Of a stretch of 64,000 nucleotides of DNA, positions 17,600 through 27,639 are shown in pieces. A program made the translations under genes and the position numbers. Source of the DNA: Haematococcus lacustris. Its lineage: Eukaryota; Chlorophyta; Chlorophyceae; Chlamydomonadales; Haematococcaceae. Each line of letters begins with the position of its first letter. Within the stretch, counting starts at the first letter, position 1. A model generated the notes under the pieces. The model searched no databases. It had not been told where the DNA came from and saw nothing but the letters and a program-made list of their open reading frames with translations. The stretch lies in contig JASKMD010000028.1 in the NCBI GenBank assembly GCA_030144725.1, positions 4,893,311 through 4,957,310 on the forward strand, in the 5' to 3' direction.

Positions 17600-20500
17600 T
17601 GTGTACCCCAAGCTCTTACTGTTCGTGATCTTCAGCCCCAACCAGGTGAATGACATTGGAGGCTTGTCCCAATATCTGATGTTCATTACACTACTACACT
17701 ATTGTCTAGACTAGTACTTGAATTTACCATGGCGCTTGAGATGCAATGCCGCAGGGACTAACAGCCCAGGAGGAATACAACGTGTTTGAGTTTTTGCAAA
17801 CACATGTAGTGGATACAATGGAATGGACTTGCATGGATGGGAAGTGCCCAAATCAGGACGATGACTGGAGCGAAGACCTGCGTATGCTGATCCACATGGA
17901 ATACTTGTGGCGCCGGAGCTTCAGGTGAGCGACTAGGTAACCATGTCAAGGAGTGGTGCATGCATATGACTTTCCAATATTTGCCTGCTATCAGATGACA
18001 TAGGTGCCCACTAGATGGGGCATGCATAGTAAGACCATTGATACCGTTCTGCCTGTAGACAAAAACCTGTGGCGACCATTCACTATGACGCAAGGCGGAT
18101 GTTAGCTCGCCAACGAGCGCTGCAGTGCAGCATGGAGAGCGAGGAGGCTTGGTGCTCGTTGGTACGTCCGTGTGCCATAGTCAGCATTGATGCATGGGCT
18201 GCATTGCCACATGTCATAAGATCAACTGATTGTTCTTGTGTTATTGTGTAGATCGATTTGCACCCCAAATGGAGGGACAGTGAACCACGAGACATGGCTG
18301 ACCCATCGTCGGTGAGTAATCCGCACTGACTGCATGGTAAGTCACAGGATGTTTAGGCAGGTGGACATCTGTCAGCGCACTGCCCTGACAGTGTCATACC
18401 CAGTCATGCCATACCCAGTCATGCCATACCCAATCACATGACATCACATGGCTGTAGGCTGATGTGTATGCAAGAAAGCAAAGTGCATGTAGTGTATACA
18501 TGTAAAACAGATGCTGTTATGTGCAGGGTCACAAAGACCTACGCCAGGCCTGCTTTGATGTTGGCATGAATATGATCAATCATTTTTGGAGCCAGGCTGC
18601 CCCCCAGAGCAGCACCCTAGCGATGATGCTGGTCAATGCAGACACTGACAGATACGAGGTGGACCCTGTGACTGGACAGTCAACAATTGTCAGCATCACG
18701 CTGGAAGAGCACCTGCTGTAACGTGTATATAAGTCTACAGGCGTTGCACGTTGTCATCTCATGAGCTCCTATTAGTCGTTACTTTGGTTTCCGACCGGAT
18801 GCCCTTGCCGTAGTGCAAGGGGTCTCCTGGTGTGGAGATGGGCGCCCACCCAGGTTCGATCCCCGGCAAACGCGTGGTGTTCTCCCTTAATCGATGTCTA
18901 TCGGATCGTGCTTTCAGCCGAATAGGGGGGGGAGGAATGTAACGTGCATATAAGTCTACAGGCGTTGCACGTTGTCATCTCATGAGCTCCTATTAGTCGT
19001 TACACCTGCAGACAGACATCCAGCAACCCAGGGCATGGAGTGGCTTCACCTCCATGGTGCTCATGTCCGCAGTCCTTGGAGTCGAACTGCAGGTTCTAGA
19101 CGAGGGCAATGGGAAGTGGTATACTACTGCAGTAGACGCCCGAGGCTTGCTCACCCGTGAGGAGAGCAAAGCTGTCATGCCAGCAAACTTCCCATGCATG
19201 GACGAAGGTGAGACTTGCTACTTGGTGCGAGTTGATGACAACCATTTCCTGGCTTTAGGGCGTCAGGACGGCAGGCGTTTGACCGCGAATGAGGTGGACC
19301 TCAAGGCCATCGCTGTCCAGGTGAGCAGGACTAATGGCGGCGAAGATGTGATGACATGGCAGGACACGTTGTAAGTGAGCTGGTTATCTATGCAGGTTAA
19401 CAACCGCCAGCAACAGCTTGCAGCCCAAACAAATGCTGCATTGGCCCAGGCTGTGGAAGAGGGCTTGCGTCTGGGCCTGCGCGGTGAGCCATGCACTTTG
19501 TACTGTTGGCGGCCATGTGCACATGCGATGCTAGCTGAAAGGTATCCAACGTGCAAATTGCAGGAGCAGCAACAGCTACAGCTACCAGAGCAGCACCAGG
19601 CGCAGCAGCATCAACAAGACCAGCAGCCCCAGCAGCAGCAGCAGCAGCTCCACGAGCAGCAGCACCACCGTCCACCGTGCAATCTGCAGGAGCAGCAGCA
19701 GCAGGAGCAGCAAGAGCAGGAGCAGGAGCAGCAGCAGGAGCAGCAGCGGCAGCAGGAGCAGCAGGAGCAGCAGCAAGGGCAAGAGCAGCAGCAGGAGGTG
19801 GGGGAGCAGCAGCAGCAGGTGATGGTGCAGGTAGCCCTGCCAGTTTGGGTGGCAGCACGGGTGGTGGTACCCCAAGCAGCAGCCAAGGGTCAGGCCTGAA
19901 CCCGCCCGCCCCACCCCCTCGGCCAGGGAAGCGGGCCTCACATGCCAAACCCAAACAGGGCCGGCCAGCCCTCCCCATGGGCCCAACCCTGCCCATGCAC
20001 CCAGGTATAGGAGCGGCAGCAGCAGCAGCGGCAGTAGCAGCAGCAGCGGCAGCAACAGTGGCAGCAGCACCAGCAGCAACAGCAGCGGAGGCTTGGGCAG
20101 GTGGTGAGGACAGTGATCCAGAGTGGACGCATGTGATCAAACGTGGTCGCCGAGCTTCACCGCCCAAGCCTGGCCATGGCCGGCCAGCCCTCCCCATGGG
20201 CTCAACCCCCCACATGCACCCAGGGGCAGCAGCGGCAGCAGTAGCAGCTGGGAGAGGTGGAGGTAGCCCAGCAAGTGTGGGTGGCAGCAGGGGTGGTGGT
20301 ACCCCGAGACAGCCAGGGGTCAGACCGCTCCCTCTCCTCCCCGCCTCGTCCAGGGAAGCATGTTTCACAGCCCAAGCCCAACCAGGGCCGGCCAGCCCCC
20401 CCCATGGGCCCAACCTCCCCCATGCACCCGGGGGCAGGAGCAGCAGCAGGAGCAGCCCCCCCCATGCACCCGGGGGCAGGAGCAGCAGCAGGAGCAGCAG

Positions 20501-21631
20501 CAGCAGGGTCAGGAGTAGCAGCAGCAGCAGCAGGCGCAAGGGCAGCACCATGGTCAAAAGCAGCAACAGGGTCTGGAGCAGCAGCAAGAGCAGCAGGAGC
20601 AAGAGTAACAACAGCACCAGCAGCAGCAACAGACCTGTGCCCGCCCCCCCCGCCGCGTGTAGGGAAGCGGCCATCACAGGCCCCGCCCAGCCAGAGCCGC
20701 CCAGCCCCCCACATGCGCCCAACAGCAGGGGCAGGTGCAGGAGCAGCAGCAAGGGCAGGAGCAGCAGCAGGAGCAGCAGGAGCAGGAGGAGCAGCAGCAG
20801 CAACAGGTGGTGCAGGTAGCCCTGCAAGTGCAAGTGGCAGCAGGGGTGGTGGTACCCCGAGCGGCAGCCAAGGGTCAGGCCAGATCCTGCCCGCCCCACC
20901 TCGGCCAGGGATGCGGGCTTCACAGGCCCAGCCCAGCCAAGGCCGCCCCGACCCACCCATGCGCCTAGCAGCAGCAACTGGTAGGTATGGGGGGCATGAA
21001 CCGGGAATACGGGTACTAGGCGTTTGGATAGCAATCATAGTGCATGTGTTGAGGTGTGCGTCAGATATGCTTTGCTGCTGCCATGCAGTGAGCGCACAGC
21101 CGCACACCACTGCCGACCCAGACCAGCATCAGCTACCACCAGCACATTTTGTCAAGTGGCGTGACCCGGTAAGTTTATAATATATAGGTAGGTGCAGTTA
21201 GGCTGAACGAATACAACCCCAACATGACCCTGTCCAACAGTAATAACATCATTTGCTCCATGACGTGTGCCAATGTGCAGAAGGTGTATGATCCGGTGAC
21301 ACCCGGTGGTCAAATGTTTTGGGAGCGAGGGCCTGATGGTCGCATGAGGCCCAAAGCCCTATATGACAGCGTCGTCCTCAAGGCGATTGGGCGCATGAGG
21401 GTATGTGCTAATTCACGGACGCCAAACATGGGAGTACACCATGACTTGGTTGCATGACACAGCCAATTTTTTGCCAATGTAGACCTTCTTACGCCGCAAG
21501 GGCAGGCGCGACGCTGTTAGTCTGGGTGTAGAGGTTGGCTACGCCATTATGGAAGGATCAAGATGTACCCCACCTATCCGCCTATCACTGCGCAATGTGT
21601 TCTTCATCCCCATGGCGGGTCGGTTGATCGC
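17600..21631 (+). repeat. Tandem unit 1 (4032 bp), deletion form, 5' end cut by Dualen-A
   Basis: The unit starts at TGTGTACCCCAAGC, the point where Dualen-A ends, and the same word starts units 2-4. It lacks the 5.45-kb segment present in unit 2. The junction at 18367-18373 reads GACATC-TGT-CAGCGCAC. Exon-like blocks are 17755-18311, 18527-19483, 19564-20965 and 21281-21677. The OTU catalytic Cys exon is missing but the His exon is present. Sequence is nearly identical to units 3 and 4. Confidence 0.9.
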
Positions 21632-21677
21632 TGTGTACCCCAAGCTCTTACTGTTCGTGATCTTCAGCCCCAACCAG
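17755..21677 (+). pseudogene. Deletion-form gene copy in unit 1
   Basis: The same exon series as in unit 2 without the 22402-27852 equivalent: GLTAQEEY block 17755-18311, OTU remnant 18527-19483 (His exon kept, Cys exon lost), Ala/Gln-rich block 19564-20965, and KVYDPVTPGG to SPNQ block 21281-21677. The intronic SINE is at 18717-19003. Codons and splice sites are as in the founder. A product could be made but would lack protease activity. Confidence 0.55.
18717..19003 (+). mobile_element. tRNA-type SINE with 66-bp flanking direct repeats (unit 1)
   Basis: A 155-bp body (18783-18937) is flanked by two 66-bp direct repeats (18717-18782 and 18938-19003) that differ at one base. The body contains a B box GGTTCGATCCC (18853-18863) and an A-box-like TGCCGTAGTGC about 45 bases upstream. 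TTGCCG and CGGCAA can pair as an acceptor-like stem. It therefore looks like a pol III-transcribed retroposon. It lies in the intron between two OTU exons; the direct repeat probably represents the original intron sequence. Target duplications this long are unusual. Confidence 0.65.
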
Positions 21678-22551
21678 GTGAATGACATTGGAGGCTTGTC
21701 CCAATATCTGATGTTCATTACACTACTACACTATTGTCTAGACTAGTACTTGAAGGTACCATGGCGCTTGAGATGCAATGCCGCAGGGACTAACAGCCCA
21801 GGAGGAATACAACGTGTTTGAGTTTTTGCAAACACATGTAGTGGATACAATGGAATGGACTTGCATGGATGGGAAGTGCCCAAAGCAGGACGATGACTGG
21901 AGCGAAGACCTGCGTATGCTGATCCACATGGAATACTTGTGGCGCCGGAGCTTTAGGTGAGCGACTAGGTAACCATGTCAAGGAGTGGTGCATGCATATG
22001 ACTTTCCAATATTTGCCTGCTATCAGATGACAGAGGTGCCCACTAGATGGGGCATGCATAGTAAGACCATTGATACCGTTCTGCCTGTAGACAAAAACCT
22101 GTGGCGACCATTCACTATGACGCAAGGCGGATGTTAGCTCGCCAACGAGCGCTGCAGTGCAGCATGGAGAGCGAGGAGGCTTGGTGCTCGTTGGTACGTC
22201 CGTGTGCCATAGTCAGCATTGATGCATGGGCTGCATTGCCACATGTCATAAGATCAACTGATTGTTCTTGTGTTATTGTGTAGATCGATTTGCACCCCAA
22301 ATGGAGGGACAGTGAACCACGAGACATGGCTGACCCATCGTCGGTGAGTAATCCGCACTGACTGCATGGTAAGTCACAGGATGTTTAGGCAGGTGGACAT
22401 CAAAGCGCATGGTGATTGTCCGTGTTGCAGGGGAGTGATGTGCCGTCGCCAGTGTCATCACCATCAGTGGCATCATCTTCATCGTCCGCTTCTCCTCCTC
22501 CGTCACCACCACCAGGGTTCCAGCCCTTACCTCGCCAGTCCCAACCCATCA
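21281..22551 (+). pseudogene. Multi-exon block across the unit 1/2 boundary, unrecognised protein
   Basis: Exons with GT-AG borders: 21281-21400 (KVYDPVTPGGQMFWERGPDG...), 21483-21677 (TFLRRKGRRDAV... to IFSPNQ), 21787-21956 (GLTAQEEYNVFEFLQ...), 22091-22193 (QKPVATIHYDARRM...), 22284-22343 (IDLHPKWRDSEPRD...) and 22430-22551 (Ser/Pro-rich GSDVPSPVSSPSVAS). A Cys pair (TCMDGKC) sits in an acidic helix-like segment. I do not recognise the family. The first exon is clearly related to a minus-strand exon at 58370-58552 (VTPGG...RPxAL). Because the units are tandem, this block links the end of one unit to the start of the next, so a transcript could run through. It is treated as a pseudogene because downstream exons of the same unit carry stops. 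Confidence 0.5.
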
Positions 22552-22629
22552 GTGAGTCCCAAGCCCAACACCAGGTTCACCATGCAAGCAAAGTGTCACA
22601 TTAGTAGTTCTCAACATAACATCAGTGTT

Positions 22630-23030
22630 GACTTTTAGCAGTATGTGAGAGCGGGTACACTCCTACAAATTAATCCCTGCGTCCGTCCCTGCGTGTTGAC
22701 CGACCTTGTCCGATCGGGCTGAACTTTTGATAGATGGTAGTTTGCAGAAAATAAAACATATTTTTCAGAATACATTTTAAAACAAATCAAAGGCGGCTGC
22801 GCTGTGGCCCTGTGGCTAGAGTGCAGGGATGAGTGCAGGGATAGGTTGCGGGCCACAGCGCAACAGCTGTTGATTTTTCAAAATATTTTTCTTGCAAAAT
22901 ATGTTTTATTTTTTGCAAACTACCATCTATTAAAATGTCAGCCCGATCGGACAAGGTTGGTAAACACGCAGGGACGGACGCAGGGATTAATTTGTAGGAG
23001 TGTAAGCCACACATCAAACATCTGCCCTCG
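22630..23030. other. Intronic AT-rich inverted repeat
   Basis: Two arms, about 22640-22860 and 22800-23010, are inverted copies. AACAAATTAATCCCTGCGTCC in one is met by its complement near 22980, and the AAAATAAAACATATTTT stretch near 22755 by ATATGTTTTATTTT near 22900. They would form a long hairpin in the RNA. This could be a small terminal-inverted-repeat element in the intron; no target duplication was established. Confidence 0.5.
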
Positions 23031-23067
23031 CCTTAATGCTTACCTCCTTTGCTCATGAACACCACAG

Positions 23068-24347
23068 GTCTCCGATCAATGTTGGCGGCGACTACAAGCG
23101 AGGAAGCGTCATTGTCTTTCCCTTCTCTCCCCACACCAGCCGCTACCCCCTATCCTCTCATCCAACCAGACAGCGCCCCTGCCCCTGCCCCTGCCCCTGC
23201 CCCTGCCCCTGCCCCTGCCCCTGCCCCTGCCCCTGCCCCTGCCCCTGCCCCTGCCCCTGCCCCTGCCCCTGCCCCTGCCCCTGCCCCTGCCCCTGCCCCT
23301 GCCCCTGCCCCTGCCCCTGCCCCTGCCCCTGCCCCTGCCCCTGCCCCTGCCCCTGCCCCTGCCCCTGCCCCTGCCCCTGCCCCTGCCCCTGCCCCTGCCC
23401 CTGCCCCTGCCCCTGCCCCTGCCCCTGCCCCTGCCCCTGCCCCTGCCCCTGCCCCTGCCCCTGCCCCTGCCCCTGCCCCTGCCCCTGCCCCTGCCCCTGC
23501 CCTGCCCCTGCCCCTGCCCCTGCCCCTGCCCCTGCCCCTGCCCCTGCCCCTGCCCCTGCCCCTGCCCCTGCCCCTGCCCCTGCCCCTGCCCCTGCCCCTG
23601 CCCCTGCCCCTGCCCCTGCCCCTGCCTGTGACCCAGCCCCAGCCCCAGCCCCAACCTCAGCACCACCCACTGGCGCAACACCGACCCCAGGCCTAGTACA
23701 TGCTCCGGCGCATGCCCTTGCCCATGGCCCCGCCCTAGCCTCAGCTACCAGCCCAGTAGCAGCAGCGGCACCAGCAAAAGCACCAGCACCACCACCAACA
23801 CCGGCACCAGCTTCAGCCCCTGCCCCAGCCCCTACCTGTACCCCAGCCCCTGCCCCAGCAGCCCCTGCCCCAGCAGCCCCTGCCCCAGCAGAGCCTGCCC
23901 CAACAGCCCCTGCCCCTGCCCCAGCAGCCCCTGCCCCAGCAGAGCCTGCCCCAGCAGCCCCTGCCCCTGCCCCAGCAGCCCCTGCCCCAGCAGCCCGTGC
24001 CCCAGCAGCCCCCGCCCCAGCAGCCCCTGGCCCAGCACCCCCTGCCCCTGCCCCAGCAGCCCCTGCCCCAACCCCAGCCCCAGCCCCAAAAGCCCCTGCC
24101 CCAGTAGCAATTGCCCTTGCCCCAGCAGCCCCTGCCCCAGCAGCCCCTGCCCCAGCAGCACCTGCTCCAGCAACCCCTGCCTCAGCAGCCCCTGCCCCAG
24201 CAGCCCCTGCCACTGCCCCAGCCCTAGCCCTAGCCCCTGCCCCTGCCCCACCAGCCACAGCCCTTGGCCCAGCAGCCCATGCCCCAGCCCCAGTCCCAGC
24301 CCCTGCCACAGCAGCCCCAGACACTGCCCAAGCAGACCCTGCCACAG
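23068..24347 (+). pseudogene. Exon encoding a Pro/Ala-rich, hexamer-expanded segment
   Basis: The segment begins after an acceptor (CACCACAG) and ends at a consensus donor (CCACAG|GTAAGG). Most of it is a (CCCCTG)n array followed by Pro/Ala codons ([14 protein letters not shown]). One short CCCTG unit at about 23497 shifts the frame between the Pro-Cys and Pro-Ala readings, so the protein across it is uncertain. The hexamer has no stop in any frame, so openness proves nothing. Only the splice sites and the varied codons after 23635 support coding. Confidence 0.35.
23163..23630. repeat. (CCCCTG)n array 1, about 78 copies
   Basis: Pure hexamers with one unit shortened to CCCTG at about 23497. 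All six frames are open by composition. The minus strand is GGGG-rich and could form G-quadruplexes. Confidence 0.97.
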
Positions 24348-24487
24348 GTAAGGATGTATACATGTATACATTACAAAAGCACATGCCAATAAGCCATGTC
24401 ATGTCCATGCGCACATATGTTCCCCCAGCAGCCCTAAGTAGGCTCTGAAAGTAACCCAGTCAAAGCATAACGCCACGACTTTCACAG

Positions 24488-24861
24488 CGTACAGTGACTT
24501 GCATGCAGTGGACGTGAACCGGCTGCTTAATCTGGTTCTGCAACTTGATGAGCGACAGAACCGGGAGGTCGCATACGGCCGGGCTGCATGGCAGGCGGTA
24601 TCTCAGTTGCAGGAGGCTGTGGGCAAGGCAATGGTGGAACTGCATCAGCGGCAGCGCACGGCATTTGAGCAGCAGCAGCAGGAGCTTGAGCGGCAGTTGA
24701 GGCAGCATAATGACACCGTGCTCAGGCTGCAGCAGCAATTACAGGCATCTGAGAAGGCAAGGGCCCAGATGCAGAAGCAGATGCTGCAGTAGGAGCAGCA
24801 GGAGAAGAAGCAACAGCAGCAACTGGAGCAGCTGTCAGCCAGTGTAGCTCCCTTGTTAAAG
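24488..24861 (+). pseudogene. Coiled-coil exon with an in-frame TAG
   Basis: Between an acceptor (TTTCACAG) and a donor (AAAG|GTAAGA) the frame reads YSDLHAVDVNRLLNLVLQ, then a long Gln/Glu-rich heptad-like helix (FEQQQQELERQLRQ and similar), consistent with an oligomerising coiled coil. TAG at 24790-24792 interrupts a run of CAG codons (CAG to TAG is a single transition), after which the helix continues to the donor. A related short fragment lies at 56395-56550. The nonsense codon is the clearest sign that unit 2 is no longer intact. Confidence 0.55.
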
Positions 24862-25327
24862 GTAAGACAATCATGCATCAGTAAGACTATAGAAAATAAA
24901 CGACAACGAATTAGGCAACCGCCATGTGGCCATTCAGTGCACCATTTGAAGTACCTGATCACATGTGTCGATATCACTGGATGAGCATCATGGCACATGC
25001 AGGGAACAGGGCCCCAGCTGCGTGCTGTTGCTCAAGCGCCGCCTCCAAAGCCAACTGCTACCGCCACAAAGAAGGCCCAAGCACCACCAAGAAGACCAGC
25101 CACTCGACAGCAGGTACGGTATAAAATTACACAGAGACTGTATAGACAACAATGACAAACTCATAATGTGTTAATCTGAACTTTATTGCAGACGGCAAGC
25201 AAACCAGCTGCTCCAGCCACAACAACAAACGCGGGACGAGAAGGGGCAGAAGTGGCAAACAAGTGGACAACAGCATGAAGGTGACAGAAATCAACCCCTA
25301 GACCAAACCATACCACAGGACCCCGAA

Positions 25328-25615
25328 CCCTAACCCTATTGCAACCCTACCCCGACCTTTACAAAATATCCCCTAGCCCTAGCCATAGCCCTAGCCCTAG
25401 CCCTAGCCCTAGCCCTAGCCCTAGCCCTGGCCCTAGCCCTAGCCCTAGCCCTAACCCATCCTCATCCGCATCCCCATGTCCATGCCTATCCCTAGCCCTA
25501 GTCCTAGCACTAGCCCTAGCCCTAGCCCTAGCCCTAGCCCCGCCATAGCCCTAGACCAAGACCTACACGTGTCCATGTCCCTGTCCTTGCCCTAACCCTA
25601 ACCCTAACCAAACAC
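25328..25615. repeat. Interstitial telomere-like CCCTAA/CCCTAG tract
   Basis: Short runs of CCCTAA at both ends enclose a longer run of CCCTAG with scattered CCCTGG and CATCC variants. It sits between exons of unit 2 and is absent from the deletion-form units. Confidence 0.85.
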
Positions 25616-25689
25616 AATCCCTTGTAACAATGAGGTACGTTGCGTGTGACTGTAGCCTACTGATTGGCGGCCTTGCAATTACGCCGATG

Positions 25690-26908
25690 GCAATGCTGTG
25701 GTGAAGAAGTTCACCCCTGTGCAGGCTGATCAATGGCGTGAGGCAGTGCTTGAGCTGGGTGTCGCCATGACCAGCCTCCCTGGCTACCTCAACCCAACGT
25801 CTCCGCAGGAGTGGGCATTACAGCTCCTCAGCCTGGTGTTTGGCTACGCCATCTTCAACAACATCCCCCTCACCGAAAGCCGCGGTTGGCCTGTCATGAG
25901 CGAGGGGAAGCTCGCTGTCAAATACAGCACAGGCCAGCGCCTGCTCCTGCCCCTGCCCTGCCCCTGCCCCTGCCCCTGCCCCTGCCCCTGCCCCTGCCCC
26001 TGCCCCTGCCCCTGCCCCTGCCCCTGCCCCTGCCCCTGCCCCTGCCCCTGCCCCTGCCCCTGCCCCTGCCCCTGCCCCTGCCCCTGCCCCTGCCCCTGCC
26101 CCTGCCCCTGCCCCTGCCCCTGCCCCTGCCCCTGCCCCTGCCCCTGCCCCTGCCCCTGCCCCTGCCCCTGCCCCTGCCCCTGCCCCTGCCCCTGCCCCTG
26201 CCCCTGCCCCTGCCCCTGCCCCTGCCCCTGCCCCTGCCCCTGCCCCTGCCCCTGCCCCTGCCCCTGCCCCTGCCCCTGCCCCTGCCCCTGCCCCTGCCCC
26301 TGCCCCTGCCCCTGCCCCTGCCCCTGCCCCTGCCCCTGCCCCTGCCCCTGCCCCTGCCCCTGCCCCTGCCCCTGTGGACCGGGTGATGGCATGGGCGGTG
26401 CAGTCCCTCTACCCGCGCAGCCCAGACGAGGTGCGTACCCTGCACACTGCATTCATTAATACACATTGGCATGACATGCATTGACAACATCAAACATTGT
26501 GTACTACAGGTGCCTGGGCCATACCTAAGCCCAAGGGTTCCTAACTGGCTGAAGAACGCAGTGAATGGCATGGCCATCAGCTGCATGTCGTAATTTCATG
26601 CCAAAGCATACCTCCCAACCAAGGAGGAGCTGACAGCATTGCAGGACAGGTGTGACTCATGCACCATGTGACCTACACAGCGCACCATGCACCGGGCGTT
26701 AAGCACACCATGCACCTGCTGGGCCTGCAGGATCGTCAGCAACATTAACGACAACAACACCGACAGCTCAGACTCAGCTGTGAAACAGATGCGCACCACC
26801 CGACAGCTTTACCAAGACATGGAAAGGCGCATGCAGGGCATGTACACGGAAGACACACCACCGCTGTTTCAGCCCTTCTTCAACCTGGCTGAGTGGTACT
26901 GGACCTAG
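25690..26908 (+). pseudogene. Further exons of unit 2, with hexamer expansion and stop codons
   Basis: An exon of about 25690-26430 reads FTPVQADQWREAVLELGVAM and LSLVFGYAIFNNIPLTESR. It then enters a second (CCCCTG)n array and resumes as VDRVMAWAVQSLYPRSPDE before a donor. Exon 26510-26650 reads VPGPYLSPRVPNWLKNAV and then meets TAA at 26591-26593. Exon 26731-26908 (NINDNNTDSSDSAVKQMRTT...) ends in TAG. I do not recognise the domain; it is helical and soluble-looking. Two stops argue for decay. Confidence 0.4.
25950..26373. repeat. (CCCCTG)n array 2, about 70 copies
   Basis: Same hexamer and phase as array 1, inside another exon-like block of the same unit. It is uninterrupted, which suggests recent expansion. 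Confidence 0.97.
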
Positions 26909-27023
26909 CGCAGTGAGTAGCACGTGTTGCATGTTGATTGAGTAGACAGCATGTTTCATGTTGCAGTTTGCAAGTGAAATGACGCATGTAGCATGTCCTG
27001 GTACCATGGACATACCTCATGTC

Positions 27024-27148
27024 CACCGTGTTGTGTGATGCATCAGGTGACGGGCAAAACCAAGAAGTTGGCGAGAAGTGGCTGGCAAATGTACGTCGCG
27101 GGCTGATGGAGCTGGTGCACCCCCACCTTAACCTGGGCTCCTCCCAGG
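27024..27148 (+). pseudogene. Short exon-like block upstream of the OTU exon
   Basis: The frame DASGDGQNQEVGEKWLANVR... to LNLGSSQ ends at a donor (CCCAG|GTGAGG). A short ETYASIT block follows after 27258. The run to 27639 contains several CAG|GT sites but no clear coding. Function unknown. Confidence 0.3.
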
Positions 27149-27639
27149 TGAGGTGCAGGGACCTCATGCTTAAGCAACATGAGCAACATGTGCGACATGC
27201 ATGTTGGCATTACATGCTGTCAACCATGACTCTTGATGTTGCCTCATTGCATGCAGGAGACATATGCCAGCATCACCAAGACCTAGTCAACCTTGCCCAG
27301 CCAGCCCAGCCTAACCCCCACCAGCCCTCGCATGCAGGCCCCGGCAGCAGCAGTTAGCCCACGCATGCAGGACATCCAGCTGGAGCCTTCCCAGCCAGGA
27401 TTGACCTTGGTGAGGACCAAGCAATTGTTTGGGTGGCAGCGGTATTAGTATTCCATGATGGTGATGCAAGCTGAGGCAGTTGTTATGTGATGTGCCATAT
27501 GCAGGCATCAGCCACCCAGTCCTTGCCAGCGCATGAGGCTGAGGCCCAACCCATGCAGGTGAAAGTAGTCCAGACTAGGGTGGTAAGCATACTGCATCCT
27601 GCATCATGATGCAACACCTACATCATGTGTGCCATACAG

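Noticed and set aside
18805..18875. A functional tRNA gene
   Set aside because: The A and B boxes are present, but the anticodon arm and proper T and D stems cannot be drawn. It fits a SINE head better.
19397..21110. Long Leu-, Ala- and Cys-rich minus-strand proteins in each tandem unit
   Set aside because: They are antisense readings of CAG/GCA tracts, with no splice logic or conserved motif.
23036..24448. A 470-codon Pro/Cys/Ala protein and its Gly/Gln- and Gly/Arg-rich mirror frames
   Set aside because: The CCCCTG hexamer has no stop codon in any of six frames, so open length here is not evidence. Only the splice-bounded plus-strand reading was kept, at low confidence.
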